Positions 34,550 to 45,644 of a stretch of 64,000 nucleotides of DNA are shown here, one piece after another (position 1 is the stretch's first letter; each line of letters starts with the position of its first letter). Made by a program: the position numbers and the translations under genes. The notes below the pieces were generated by a model. It saw only the letters and a list, made by a program, of their open reading frames with translations. It ran no database searches and had not been told where the DNA came from. The stretch comes from Panulirus ornatus (taxonomy: Eukaryota; Arthropoda; Malacostraca; Decapoda; Palinuridae): positions 23,115,002 to 23,179,001 of the forward strand of contig NC_092226.1 of assembly GCF_036320965.1 (NCBI RefSeq). Direction: 5' to 3'.

Positions 34550-37330
34550 GCTGACTACTTTCGAAAACACAGGAGCTTATCACTTCGACAGAGGTTCACT
34601 GGAAAGACAAATTATCGCTGTCACGACGAACCCAGATGTGGTATCAATGGCCAGAGAGGCAGGATACCCGCACGTCAAATTCCAGCTACTTGAATACATG
34701 ATGAAGAGAAAAGATGATTATCCAAAGCTTTGCCACTAACCTCTCGACTGACCTGCTGAGGGAGAATGTTCCTGTCACCTAGGCCCAGAGAATGTGGTCA
34801 GTGTGGGAGAGAGAAAGAGAATCAAGTTATCGCTCCCTGGGATGTATTATGTCCGGGTAAGCTTCACATTCCCGGCAGCTTTCCCAGCAAAGTGGAACAC
34901 TATTAAGGCCAACTTGTTTGTTGGATCTGTCAGCGTATGGGGGGCACGGGGCTTGGTAGTGTGACTCTCCCGCCCGGTGCGGCTTGTGCTATGGAAGCCA
35001 TGACTCAATTTCGTGTAATCAAAAGATGGACAGGGAGGAAAGAGTTCCCCCCAGTTGCTATAGTTGTGTTTGGACTTATAAGGCCTGGTCACTAAGCTGC
35101 TCCAAGAGACTCGGAAGAAACGCTCGACACCAAAACAAATGAGAAACGACACATGGGTAGAATTCATTGACGATACAGAGTATCAGACACCAAAATCTGA
35201 TTTCTGAAGAAAGTAATGAACGATTAAAGGGAAGAAAATTAACAAAAGATCACATTTTATCACATTTTATTCCCAGAATTTTGCTGATCTATTAGCAAAC
35301 AAAGGGAACATGAGAGTGGTGTTAATCCTCTACCAGATGACATTAAAAAGGAACTACTTCTTTTCGAAGCAATTAAGGAGAGAACAACTGAAACTTCATT
35401 ACAGAAGAGATCAGTTGAATCCTTTGAGATCAGTTCGAGGGGTATAAAAAGTCATTAAAAGGCTCAACAATAGAGCGCCATGATAGACTGAGATAACCTG
35501 CCTGTGTACCTAATGCTTCCAACTGACGTTAATGGAAAACCTTTAAAAGAAACGTAAAATATATGTCACTAGAAGCAGGACAATAGCCTGTGTCTTGGAA
35601 AAGAGCCGTGGTCACGCCATAACAAAGGAGAAAGAAGGGAAGGATTATGGGGTCGATAAGTCTCACTTCCTGTTTGTGCAAAAAGTAGATATACTTAAGA
35701 AGTTAGGGCGGATTCTGTAAGACAATGGTTAGGTACGACAAAGAAGTACACATAATGCCTTCGCCAGCTTTTCAGCAAGGGATGCAGACAACTCCTCCGT
35801 CTTCATCGATTTCAAGGGACGATTCAGTAAAGCTAACTTCACGGCAAGATAGAAGCGCTAGTTTAGAGGGCAAAGGCAGGATGTATCTGAAATGGATAGA
35901 GTTATTCTACAGGGAGAGCAGCTACACCGTACTTCTAGGGAGTGTTTTCAAGAGAATGCGATGTCAAATAAGGCATCCCACTGGGAGGAGTGCTTAGACC
36001 TACCCATCTTAATGTTATTCAGAATATTATTGACGAGGAGAAACTGCCACCTGGTACTAGATGCATGAGATATCTTAATGATAATGTTATCAAAAGGAAG
36101 ATCTCTACGAGATATGCAGACAACACCGGAGGTTGTGATTAAGAAATGTAAGGAAGTTAGAATGGTAATATCCAGAGAGAAAACTGATTTCATATCTGCA
36201 TGGAGAAAGATATCAGAAATAATGTTAATGGTTGGTGATGGTGCAATAGAATGGGTAGGGAGACCTCGGTATTTGGGTTTGATATGTGATGCTGGAAGGA
36301 CAACGAATGATGAGGTGAATCACCTTTAAGAAGAATCGAAGAAACGGTACACAGATTATCAAAAGTTTGACACATAAATCTACTGGTGCCTCAGCTAGGG
36401 TTACAAAGGAACTACTGTAGTGCATTGATTAAATTGTAAATTGGTTATGTTTTCCCAGGATTGGCTATAATCTAGAAAAACAGAGAACTGGCAAAAATGA
36501 TTCGGAATAACACCCTTTGGATAACTTCTGATGCGTCAAATTGAGCATGTGATAATTTCAGGAAAGAAGCTGGAGTCAAAGAATCAGGTAATATATTCAG
36601 GAAAGGAATGTAATATCAGAATGTGGAATATCTGGATAAATTCACTGACGATGTGGACAAAGAATCACTTTGTTAGTTCGTTACGGACAGATCCAAGGGA
36701 AATGGATCAAGACTGTCTTCAGCAAAGGCTCTTTCTTATACTGAAAAAAAAATGACTGATTCAACTGACAAATGAAGTGATGCTGCTTGTTTTAGTCATG
36801 GTCTAGGAACAAGAAATGTGGTGGACTGAGTGATGGAGTGTCCTCAACACTGCTATTAATGAGGTCCTATACGATTGTAAGAAAGTGAACTCTCTTAAAG
36901 ATATATTAAAAACGAGTGACTCTAATTTTACTCTTGACACCACAAAATGATAGATCTGCTTATTAAGGAAATAAGATGTAGTTAGCATTAAGGATTTAGG
37001 TTGGCAAGAAATTGGTTAATAGTATGGCAAGATATAGATGTAGGAGGAATGAGGTACGTTTCCCTGTAGCTAAACATCTAAGACAATTAACATACAATCA
37101 GAAAAAAATTAGAAAGAATGGGCTAGTGGAAAGATAAGATATTAAAGAAAACGTTTGATGATATATAGAGAGGTGTGGGATATCATACTTGTGGAAAGAA
37201 TAGGCGTAAGGATATTGCTGTGGCTAGACCTACACTAGGATGTAAAAACGGATGGGAGTGTAGTGTTAGTTGTGAGGACGGTAATAAGTGATGTATGATG
37301 TGTTGTATGGATGAAAAAAAAAGGTTACAC
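34550..37330 (+). pseudogene. I/Jockey-like LINE relic with RNase H remnants
   Basis: Degraded blocks appear in order on the plus strand: SWKRAVVTP and SISLTSCLCK near 35,590-35,680 (RT start region), LNDNVI-type sequence near 36,070 where the active site should lie, then WVGRPRYLGLICDAGRTTND (36,255-36,315, the post-RT YLG motif). TDRSKGNGSRLSSAKAL near 36,680-36,735 fits the TDGSK start of RNase H. GKNRRKDIAVARPTLGC near 37,195-37,245 fits the C-terminal region. Every block is in a different frame with many stops. Its left boundary is a guess. Confidence 0.5.
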
Positions 37331-37589
37331 TTGAGCATTATATGTAACATGTAACATAATCGTTAGGGGATTATATGATCATACGATCATGAAATTAACA
37401 GAATGGAAGTTGTCAGACTACGATGATAATGTTAACATGTAAATGTTAATTGATGCCCACATGTGTGAAGCAATCACAACTTGCATTACTGTAATGCAGT
37501 CACTTCGTATTGTGGATGAGTATCTTGTCTCATGAGAATAAAACTTTTGCTGAACTGAGGTGAATCATACAAGGAAGATGAGTCTCACG
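37331..37589. other. No gene seen
   Basis: AT-rich spacer between LINE relics. Confidence 0.4.
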
Positions 37590-38240
37590 CGCACAGAAAG
37601 CTCTGGCAAATGAGGGAAAACTGTGCTTAACGTATGCCTACAGCTTAGACGAAGGAGTACATGTACCAGTGCTGATGGATGGTTGTGAAACACTAGTGTA
37701 TATAGACACGGGAAGGCTAGGTCAAAACTGGGACCAGCAGGGATGGATAACTAGCGTAGCATAGTTGGAATTAGAAGTATAGATAGAATGAAAAAAAAAA
37801 AGAGAATGAGAAGGATTCTGTGGTGTGAATAATTCATGAGAAAGGCGCATGACTGAAAGTCTTTGGATGGTGTGGCCATGTGGAACGCACGGCAGATGAT
37901 TAGTTTAAGACAGCATATAATAATATTGCAGGGGATTCGGAAAAGATACAGCACGGAGAAGATGGCTACTAGTGGTGAGAGAAAGGATATGGCCAACGGG
38001 TGTTTCAGATGAAGATGCTGGAGAAATATATACGAACCAGATGCAATAGAATATTCTTCTCTGTAGCGGTTGTGTGAGTGGAGAGTTAGTTTCACTTGAC
38101 AAATAAACTTAGTACGCAGAAGAACGAAAGTAAGATTCACTTTTATAAGTGCAGAAATCCAAATTTCACTTCTGCACACTGGGCATGGTCTGAGGACGTG
38201 TATAAGTGATTTCAAAGGCTACTTCATCCATCCAATGAAA
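37590..38240 (+). pseudogene. C-terminal relic of an APE-type LINE
   Basis: VPVLMDGCETLVY and, in another frame, VGIRSIDRM correspond to the PTMLYGCEAWA and CGVRWFDRV strings of the 41-kb copy. Much diverged, no open frame. Confidence 0.4.
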
Positions 38241-39718
38241 TTGAAGATGGGGTAACGATAGTAGACATAGGGATGACAGTATTACGAAATGTAAAGCTTT
38301 GTCTCACCTTTTGAATGTTGCCAAATGTCCCACCAGTGTCACATGACAGATCTTACATGACATGCAAGAAGAGAGAATGACACAGTGACACTTCAGACCA
38401 AGGTGAGAGAAGGTACCACTAGGAGAGTGAGGGAGATGATGACGAAGACACCAGAGCCATCAGGAGAGCCTGAAAAGTGACAGAAGGACAGCAGATGCCA
38501 GGAGACACAAACCACCATCAGAGCAGACTACGTACACATATTCCATATAGAAAAGTAATTTCCGTTCAACGTCGAGTAACGAGGTGGATGTCAAACGTTA
38601 ATTAGACGTTGTAGGTGTAATTACCGTGTCGATTAAAGTAGCAGAACGTGGATAGTCTCGAAATACCTCATTCCTCTGGCGACTTAACGAAGGCAAGTCG
38701 CTCCATCAAGGTCTGAACCTTAAACGTTTGTATGTCAGGGGACGTGATCATTCTGATTCAACTGTGAAAGTTCTCTTGACCTACTAAACAGCAACGTCAC
38801 ACATGATATTCCCTCGTGGAATGAAACCATAGGGTCAATACCAGCGAGACCCAGCCTCACATCCTACTGACTACCTGGGTGGTACTTAAGTGATTAGCCT
38901 CACGTGAACGGTCATTAGCGGTGACGTAACAGCTGCATCCCACTGTGTGTTGCCTGTCTAAGCGTAACGAACAGAGCCCATCATTCTTAATCGTAGCTGA
39001 GGGATAAGCGGGCCGAGACATCCGGCGGTATGCAACAGTGACGTGGGGGCCCCCCTCACATGATGGACTAGTGAGGTGAGTGTTGAGTCTCGAGTGGTGT
39101 TAGCGAAGTACCCTGGCCACCTGAATAGACCACCTGCTACTTTCTTCTACAATCACGACAATAAGAATCTGTTCTCCTGCACTGGCGATAACATCTGAAC
39201 TCCGGACACACCTTGTATATGTAACCTGAGCGTTTGGTGTACTCGCGGAGTAATATCGGCTACAGCGATAGTACTGTACTCGAGCGACTACTTACGAGTG
39301 GCAGGCATCACCAGGCCTGTCAAACGTTCCATGATACACAAGAAAGATGGCTGCTCATAGTCTTCGACTCATCCAATTAATAAGGCGTCGATATGAGGGG
39401 AAAAGACTCATGCAGCGGACTGTATACAAACAGTAACTGGACTACTGGCCCCAACATTACACACACACAGACATGATGGCTTACATATTTTCCTTGGTGC
39501 TTGTTTCTCCCTCCACACTGCAACCTTCCGTTCTGACGCTCTGACGGACTGTCTTGCATACACAAACACTACACACGAATACGCACACGCATGAATGCGC
39601 TTCACTTCAAGCAAAAAATTCAAAAAAAACGTTCACTCAGATTTATCAAGAGGAAATTGCTGGTTAAAGAGAAGTTAATCAAGCAGAGGGCTTGAGAAGG
39701 AAAGATGTTCGAGTGTGT

Positions 39719-39720
<2 letters not shown>
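38241..39720. other. No gene seen; CpG-containing from about 38.8 to 39.3 kb
   Basis: Includes GGTGACGTAAC (CRE-like) near 38,919. No coding motif or repeat recognised in about 1.5 kb, so this is one of the longer apparently unique stretches. Confidence 0.4.

Positions 39721-39722
<2 letters not shown>

Positions 39723-39794
<72 letters not shown>
39723..39794. repeat. (GA)n microsatellite
   Basis: 36 GA units. Confidence 0.97.
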
Positions 39795-39796
<2 letters not shown>

Positions 39797-39829
39797 CGCA
39801 AACACCAGAGATATGGAATGGAAATGAAA

Positions 39830-40800
39830 TCTTAGAAAGTACAGAAATGATAAGAAAACACGAACAGAATGCTAAAAGGCCTTAACTCACATATGTCTCA
39901 TGGTCCTGACGAAATTTCTCGGTAAATACTGAAGACGTGTGTATATTCACTTGAAAAACGTAGTGTAATGTTGTTATATTCTTCAAGATGTCGCTGGAGG
40001 AAAGAAAAAGTACCAAGGGAATAGAAGAGAGTATATGTTATACCTATTTTTAAGAAAGGAGACAGTGAAGTTGCCGAAAGGGCGGAACTCTTATCTGGAT
40101 ATGTTTGCAGATGATGCCAGGGTCACGAGGGAAGTGAAAAACAAGGAGGTATACATCAGGTTACAAGGTGACTTTAGACAACATTCAGAGTTGGTCTGAT
40201 GCATGGCTCATGAAATTCAACCCGAGCAAATGCAAATCAATGGTAAAACTTGGTGAGAGGAGGACTAATAACGAGTACTATCAAGCCGGAGATAAACTGC
40301 AGGAATCCGGTTGTGAAAGGGACTTGGGAGTCGGTACTGTGCTTAAACTGGCGCCGAGACCTTACCTCAAGGAGAACAATACAGGTGATAAACTGTCTGC
40401 TAGCAAATATCAGTGTTGCATTAGCTACAAAAATAAAGAAATATAAAACAGACTCTTCTTGTAATGAAGAAATACCGAACCTATTGTTCATATGATAAAG
40501 AAATACTGAACAAATTCATCAAATCGCATATCAGGCCATAATTAGAATATACATCTCATGTTTGGTCAACACACTTAGAGAAACACAAAGGTCTAATATA
40601 ATAGGTCCAGAGGAGGGCAACGGAGATGGTACTAGAATTAAGAAAACGGAGTTAAAGCGATGGTTCAGAGGCCAACCACTGGCCCATCATGGAAGAGAGA
40701 AGATTAACGGGAGACTTAACTGCAACCTAGAAATATATAATCCACTCTGATGACGTTAATAACGAACAGTTCTTAGAAAAATGAATGTATCGAGAGCATC
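39830..40800 (+). pseudogene. CR1-like LINE relic with internal deletion
   Basis: EQNAKRP and a DEISGK-like region (39.85-39.93 kb) lead to FKKGDS-like sequence (40.05 kb), then directly to MFADDARVTREVKNKE (near 40,105-40,150, read across a frame change). It continues with WSDAWLMKFNPSKCKSM (40,183-40,240) and ERDLGV. Motifs A and B are missing between 40,080 and 40,100, an internal deletion. The post-RT region follows in broken frames. It ends against the poly(T) of LINE copy 2. Confidence 0.7.
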
Positions 40801-40926
40801 TAACGGACATAACATGAAACGAAAGACGAAACGATAGAAATGAACCGAGAAGTTCTCTCTACGAGACCAGCTAACTGTGTTACATCCTCATAGTGTAGCT
40901 CCAAACAGACGGAGTCCGGTAACACG

Positions 40927-43633
40927 TTTTTTTTTTTTTTTTTTTTTTTTTTTATACTTTGTCGCTGTCTCCCGCGTTTGCGAGGTAGCGCGAGGAAACA
41001 GACGAAAGAAATGGCCCAACCCCCATACACACGTACATACACACGTCCACACACGCAAATATACATACCTACACAGCTTTCCATGGTTTACCCCAGACGC
41101 TTCACATGCCTTGATTCAATCCACTGACAGCACGTCAACCCCTGTATACCACATCGCTCCAATTCACTCTATTCCTTGCCCTTCTTTCACCCTCCTGCAT
41201 GTTCAGGCCCCGATCACACAAAATCTTTTTCACTCCATCTTTCCACCTCCAATTTGGTCTCCCTCTTCTCCTCGTTCCCTCCACCTCCGGCACATATATC
41301 CTCTTGGTCAATCTTTCCTCACTCATTCTCTCCATGTGCCCAAACCATTTCAAAACACCCTCTTCTGCTCTCTCAACCACGCTCTTTTTATTTCCACACA
41401 TCTCTCTTACCCTTACGTTACTTACTCGATCAAACCACCTCACACCACACATTGTCCTCAAACATCTCATTTCCAGCACATCCATCCTCCTGCGCACAAC
41501 TCTATCCATAGCCCACGCCTCGCAACCATACAACATTGTTGGAACCACTATTCCTTCAAACATACCCATTTTTGCTTTCCGAGATAATGTTCTCGACTTC
41601 CACACATTTTTCAAGGCTCCCAAAATTTTCGCCCCCTCCCCCACCCTATGATCCACTTCCGCTTCCATGGTTCCATCCGCTGACAGATCCACTCCCAGAT
41701 ATCTAAAACACTTCACTTCCTCCAGTTTTTCTCCATTCAAACTCACCTCCCAATTGACTTGACCCTCAACCCTACTGTACCTAATAACCTTGCTCTTATT
41801 CACATTTACTCTTAACTTTCTTCTTCCACACACTTTACCAAACTCAGTCACCAGCTTCTGCAGTTTCTCACATGAATCAGCCACCAGCGCTGTATCATCA
41901 GCGAACAACAACTGACTCACTTCCCAAGCTCTCTCATCCCCAACAGACTTCATACTTGCCCCTCTTTCCAGGACTCTTGCATTTACCTCCCTAACAACCC
42001 CATCCATAAACAAATTAAACAACCATGGAGACATCACACACCCCTGCCGCAAACCTACATTCACTGAGAACCAATCACTTTCCTCTCTTCCTACACGTAC
42101 ACATGCCTTACATCCTCGATAAAAACTTTTCACTGCTTCTAACAACTTGCCTCCCACACCATATATTCTTAATACCTTCCACAGAGCATCTCTATCAACT
42201 CTATCATATGCCTTCTCCAGATCCATAAATGCTACATACAAATCCATTTGCTTTTCTAAGTATTTCTCACATACATTCTTCAAAGCAAACACCTGATCCA
42301 CACATCCTCTACCACTTCTGAAACCGCACTGCTCTTCCCCAATCTGATGCTCTGTACATGCCTTCACCCTCTCAATCAATACCCTCCCATATAGTTTACC
42401 AGGAATACTCAACAAACTTATACCTCTGTAATTTGAGCACTCACTCTTATCCCCTTTGCCTTTGTACAATGGCACTATGCACGCATTCCGCCAATCCTCA
42501 GGCACCTCACCATGAGTCATACATACATTAAATAACCTTACCAACCAGTCAACAATACAGTCACCCCCTTTTTTAATAAATTCCACTGCAATACCATCCA
42601 AACCTGCTGCCTTGCCGGCTTTCATCTTCCGCAAAGCTTTTACTACCTCTTCTCTGTTTACCAAATCATTTTCCCTAACCCTCTCACTTTGCACACCACC
42701 ACGACCAAAACACCCTATATCTGCCACTCTGTCATCAGACACATTCAACAAACCTTCAAAATACTCATTCCATCTCCTTCTCACATCACCACTACTTGTT
42801 ATCACCTCCCCATTTACGCCCTTCACTGAAGTTCCCATTTGCTCCCTTGTCTTACGCACCCTATTTACCTCCTTCCAGAACATCTTTTTATTCTCCCTAA
42901 AATTTACTGATAGTCTCTCACCCCAACTCTCATTTGCCCTTTTTTTCACCTCTTGCACCTTTCTCTTGACCTCCTGTCTCTTTCTTTTATACTTCTCCCA
43001 CTCAATTGCATTTTTTCCCTGCAAAAATCGTCCAAATGCCTCTCTCTTCTCTTTCACTAATACTCTTACTTCTTCATCCCACCACTCACTACCCTTTCTA
43101 AACAGCCCACCTCCCACTCTTCTCATGCCACAAGCATCTTTTGCGCAATCCATCACTGATTCCCTAAATACATCCCATTCCTCCCCCACTCCCCTTACTT
43201 CCATTGTTCTCACCTTTTTCCATTCTGTACACAGTCTCTCCTGGTACTTCCCCACACAGGTCTCCTTCCCAAGCTCACTTACTCTCACCACCTTCTTCAC
43301 CCCAACATTCACTCCTCTTTTCTGAAAACCCTTACTAATCTTCACCTTAGCCTCCACAAGATAATGATCAGACATCCCTCCAGTTGCACCTCTCAGCACA
43401 TTAACATCCAAAAGTCTCTCTTTCGCACGCCTGTCAATTAACACGTAATCCAATAACGCTCTCTGGCCATCTCTCCTGCTTACATAAGTATACTTATGTA
43501 TATCTCGCTTTTTAAACCAGGTATTCCCAATCATCAGTCCTTTTTCAGCACATAAATCTACAAGCTCTTCACCATTTCCATTTACAACACTGAACACCCC
43601 ATGCATACCAATTATTCCCTCAACTGCCACATT
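40927..43633 (-). mobile_element. LINE copy 2, nearly full coding region, minus strand
   Basis: Reading the minus strand: the 5' end abuts a (TA)n tract at about 43,633, then an 831-codon open frame, a 3' UTR with GGGGGTTGGGCCATTTC, the terminal stem-loop (about 40,995-40,957) and a 27-nt poly(A) seen as poly(T) at 40,927-40,953. It is truncated at its 5' end inside the endonuclease domain. The 3' side lies next to non-TA sequence, so no target-site duplication is visible. This is the reference copy for the family in the window. Confidence 0.92.
41135..43630 (-). CDS. Endonuclease-reverse transcriptase ORF of LINE copy 2, open but N-terminally truncated
   Basis: 831 codons with no stop. The first codon of the open stretch is GTG, not ATG, and upstream is simple repeat with an in-frame TAA, so the N-terminus is missing; the first true Met is codon 9. 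Residues 1-90 are the C-terminal part of an AP-type endonuclease (NTWFKKRDIHKYTYVS, DYVLIDRR, SDHYLV at 87-92). RT lies at about 335-620: AAGLDGI, NYRGISLLS (400-408), GFRSGRGCVDQV, motif A FMDLEKAYDRV (Asp470), motif B GLRQGCVMSPWLF (526-538), motif C FADD (576-579), and YLGVDLS. The C-terminal region includes GCEAWAMDRVVRRRMD. All RT catalytic residues are present. The clade (RTE-like or other APE LINE) is not settled by eye. It could not start translation normally. Confidence 0.9.
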   Translation of the reverse strand: MAVEGIIGMHGVFSVVNGNGEELVDLCAEKGLMIGNTWFKKRDIHKYTYVSRRDGQRALLDYVLIDRRAKERLLDVNVLRGATGGMSDHYLVEAKVKISKGFQKRGVNVGVKKVVRVSELGKETCVGKYQERLCTEWKKVRTMEVRGVGEEWDVFRESVMDCAKDACGMRRVGGGLFRKGSEWWDEEVRVLVKEKREAFGRFLQGKNAIEWEKYKRKRQEVKRKVQEVKKRANESWGERLSVNFRENKKMFWKEVNRVRKTREQMGTSVKGVNGEVITSSGDVRRRWNEYFEGLLNVSDDRVADIGCFGRGGVQSERVRENDLVNREEVVKALRKMKAGKAAGLDGIAVEFIKKGGDCIVDWLVRLFNVCMTHGEVPEDWRNACIVPLYKGKGDKSECSNYRGISLLSIPGKLYGRVLIERVKACTEHQIGEEQCGFRSGRGCVDQVFALKNVCEKYLEKQMDLYVAFMDLEKAYDRVDRDALWKVLRIYGVGGKLLEAVKSFYRGCKACVRVGREESDWFSVNVGLRQGCVMSPWLFNLFMDGVVREVNARVLERGASMKSVGDERAWEVSQLLFADDTALVADSCEKLQKLVTEFGKVCGRRKLRVNVNKSKVIRYSRVEGQVNWEVSLNGEKLEEVKCFRYLGVDLSADGTMEAEVDHRVGEGAKILGALKNVWKSRTLSRKAKMGMFEGIVVPTMLYGCEAWAMDRVVRRRMDVLEMRCLRTMCGVRWFDRVSNVRVREMCGNKKSVVERAEEGVLKWFGHMERMSEERLTKRIYVPEVEGTRRRGRPNWRWKDGVKKILCDRGLNMQEGERRARNRVNWSDVVYRG

Positions 43634-43635
43634 AT

Positions 43636-43656
43636 ATATATATTATTATATATATA

Positions 43657-43735
<79 letters not shown>
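43636..43735. repeat. (TA)n microsatellite abutting the 5' end of LINE copy 2
   Basis: About 45 TA units with two short interruptions at the LINE side. Confidence 0.97.
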
Positions 43736-43741
<6 letters not shown>

Positions 43742-44292
43742 GAGACATAACGTGTGAGCCGAGCTTCCCAGTATGATGTACAGCACATGACCCAGGACTC
43801 GGGTCTGGACATCGAGCCGTTCATAAACCAAGATTTGATCGGGCGACCAGCAGCCCCAGCCCGGGAGTGACATACCTCCAACGCAGCCTGTCATCCGCCT
43901 GTGGTGGTGACGCAGGCGAAATTTATTCCCGCTGCTCTTGACACACGCACGATCACCACACCTGGGTCTCTAGTGACTATCGTCTTGCAATATCCAGAGT
44001 ATCTACACCGTCTTTTTTGGCAGTGCTCCCAAGTGCCGCTCCCTGCACTGTTGCACACACACACACACGCACACATACACTCTCGCACTGCAAGATGGCA
44101 GTGAACACAGCATCGCACTCAAGGATTGCACCTTAAGCTAACAATGCAGCAGAGGCCCACGCCTACGCTCCCAGTGAGAGAGATATGAGCAGGATGAGCA
44201 CCGCTCTGGTCGATGTCCAGATACACAAGCACAAGACCAGGAGGAGGCTGAGGAATGCACCCGCCTCAACATGACGGAATCCACGAACGAAA

Positions 44293-44295
<3 letters not shown>
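43736..44295. other. No gene seen
   Basis: Mixed sequence between (TA)n tracts. No recognisable gene. Confidence 0.4.

Positions 44296-44365
<70 letters not shown>
44296..44365. repeat. (TA)n microsatellite at the SINE 3' end
   Basis: About 35 TA units running straight into the poly(T) that is the SINE's A-tail. Confidence 0.97.
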
Positions 44366-44380
<15 letters not shown>

Positions 44381-44610
44381 CATACTATTCGATATTTCCC
44401 GCGATAGCGAGGTAGCGTTAAGAACAGAGGACTGGGCCTTTGAGGGAATATCCTCACCTGGCCCTCTTCTCTGTTCCTTCTTTTGGAAAATTAAAAAAAA
44501 AAAACGAGAGGGGAGGATTTCCAGCCCCCCGCTCCCTTCCCTTTTAGTCGCCTTCTACGACACGCAGGGAATACGTGGGAAGTATTCTTTCTCCCCTATC
44601 CCCAGGGAAA
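44366..44610 (-). mobile_element. SINE-like element with a LINE-type 3' tail
   Basis: About 245 bp. On the minus strand it ends with ACGCTACCTCGCTATCGCGG and then a 15-nt poly(A) (poly(T) at 44,366-44,380), closely resembling the terminus of the LINE copies at 5.6 and 41 kb. An internal A-run (44,490-44,501) divides it in two. The other half (44,503-44,610) contains TACGACACGCAGGGAATACG and occurs alone at 46,013-46,121. There is no open frame of its own. A tRNA-derived promoter could not be confirmed. Both ends abut (TA)n. Confidence 0.75.

Positions 44611-44617
<7 letters not shown>

Positions 44618-44692
<75 letters not shown>
44618..44692. repeat. (TA)n microsatellite between SINE and LINE copy 3
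   Basis: About 37 TA units with one TAC interruption. Confidence 0.97.
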
Positions 44693-44695
<3 letters not shown>

Positions 44696-45318
44696 TCCCA
44701 ACAATATATCATAAGGATGCGAGGCGTGGGTTATAGATAGGGTTGTGCGGAGGAGTGTGGATGTTTTGGAAATGAAATGTTCGGGGAGAGTATGTGGTGT
44801 GAGGTGGTTTGATCGAGTAAGTAATGAAAGGGTAAGAGAGACATGTGGTAATAAAAAGAGTGTGGTTTGAGAGAGCAGAAGAGGGTGTGCTGAAACGGTT
44901 TGGACACATGGAGAGAATGAGTGAGGAATGGTTGACAAAGAGGATATATGTGTCAGAGGTGGAGGGAACAAGGACTACGGGGAAATCAAATCAGAGATGG
45001 AAGGATGGCGTGAAATAAAAGTTTGAGCGATCGGGGATTGAACGTGCGGGAGAGTGAAAGGCGTGCATGCGATTAAGTGAATTGGAACGATGTGGTATAC
45101 TGCGAGCTACGTGCAGTAAGTGGAATGGACCAGGCTATGTGAAGCGTCCGGGGTAAACCATGGAAAGGTATGCGGGACTTGATTGTGGACAGGGAGCTGT
45201 GGTTTCAGAGCATCACACATGACATCTAGAAAATGGAGGTGAGCGAACGTACCCTTTCTTCGTCTGTTCTTGGCGCTAACTCGCTAATGCGGGAAACGGC
45301 AATCAAGTATAAAAGAAT
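44693..45318 (+). pseudogene. LINE copy 3, diverged 3' fragment
   Basis: Starts within the region encoding PTMLYGCEAWA of the 41-kb copy and continues through the C-terminal region (FGHMERMSEE, then VEGTRT) with several frameshifts. The 3' UTR differs from that of copies 1 and 2: it contains GGGAGCTGTGGTTTCAGAGC and ACATGACATCTAGA. It still ends in GGCGCTAACTCGCTAATGCG and AAGTATAAAA. It therefore belongs to a second 3'-UTR subfamily, shared with copy 4. Its left end abuts (TA)n. Confidence 0.8.
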
Positions 45319-45421
45319 GAGGGGGAAATCACAATTCATTAGTTAATATATTTGCATAAACTATGAATAAACTGTCTGGACTCCTGAATTGCGATTTCCT
45401 TTCACTAAATTCTCGTAGATT

Positions 45422-45453
<32 letters not shown>

Positions 45454-45644
45454 GCAGAAAATTGTAAACCCGTTATTTCATAAATAGAGAAACATCACCA
45501 GGAAAAGGAGACACGAGAATCCAGAGCGCTTTCGTGTATCATCACGTCTTCTGGTGACTAATTACGGAGAGATGAAATCGATAAAAACGATGTTATGTAG
45601 ACAGAAGTGGAGGAAGCTGTATTGGGGTCAGCTGACCTTGTGAT
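45319..45644. other. Spacer with (GT)n(G)n run
   Basis: A (GT)7 is followed by about 18 consecutive G (about 45,437-45,454), which may be a G-quadruplex or a sequencing-sensitive site. No gene. Confidence 0.6.

Noticed and set aside
41176..41651. Plus-strand frames over LINE copy 2 (also 42,612-43,325 and 6,357-7,215 minus)
   Set aside because: They are mirror-strand shadows of the LINE coding sequence and occur in both copies at equivalent positions.
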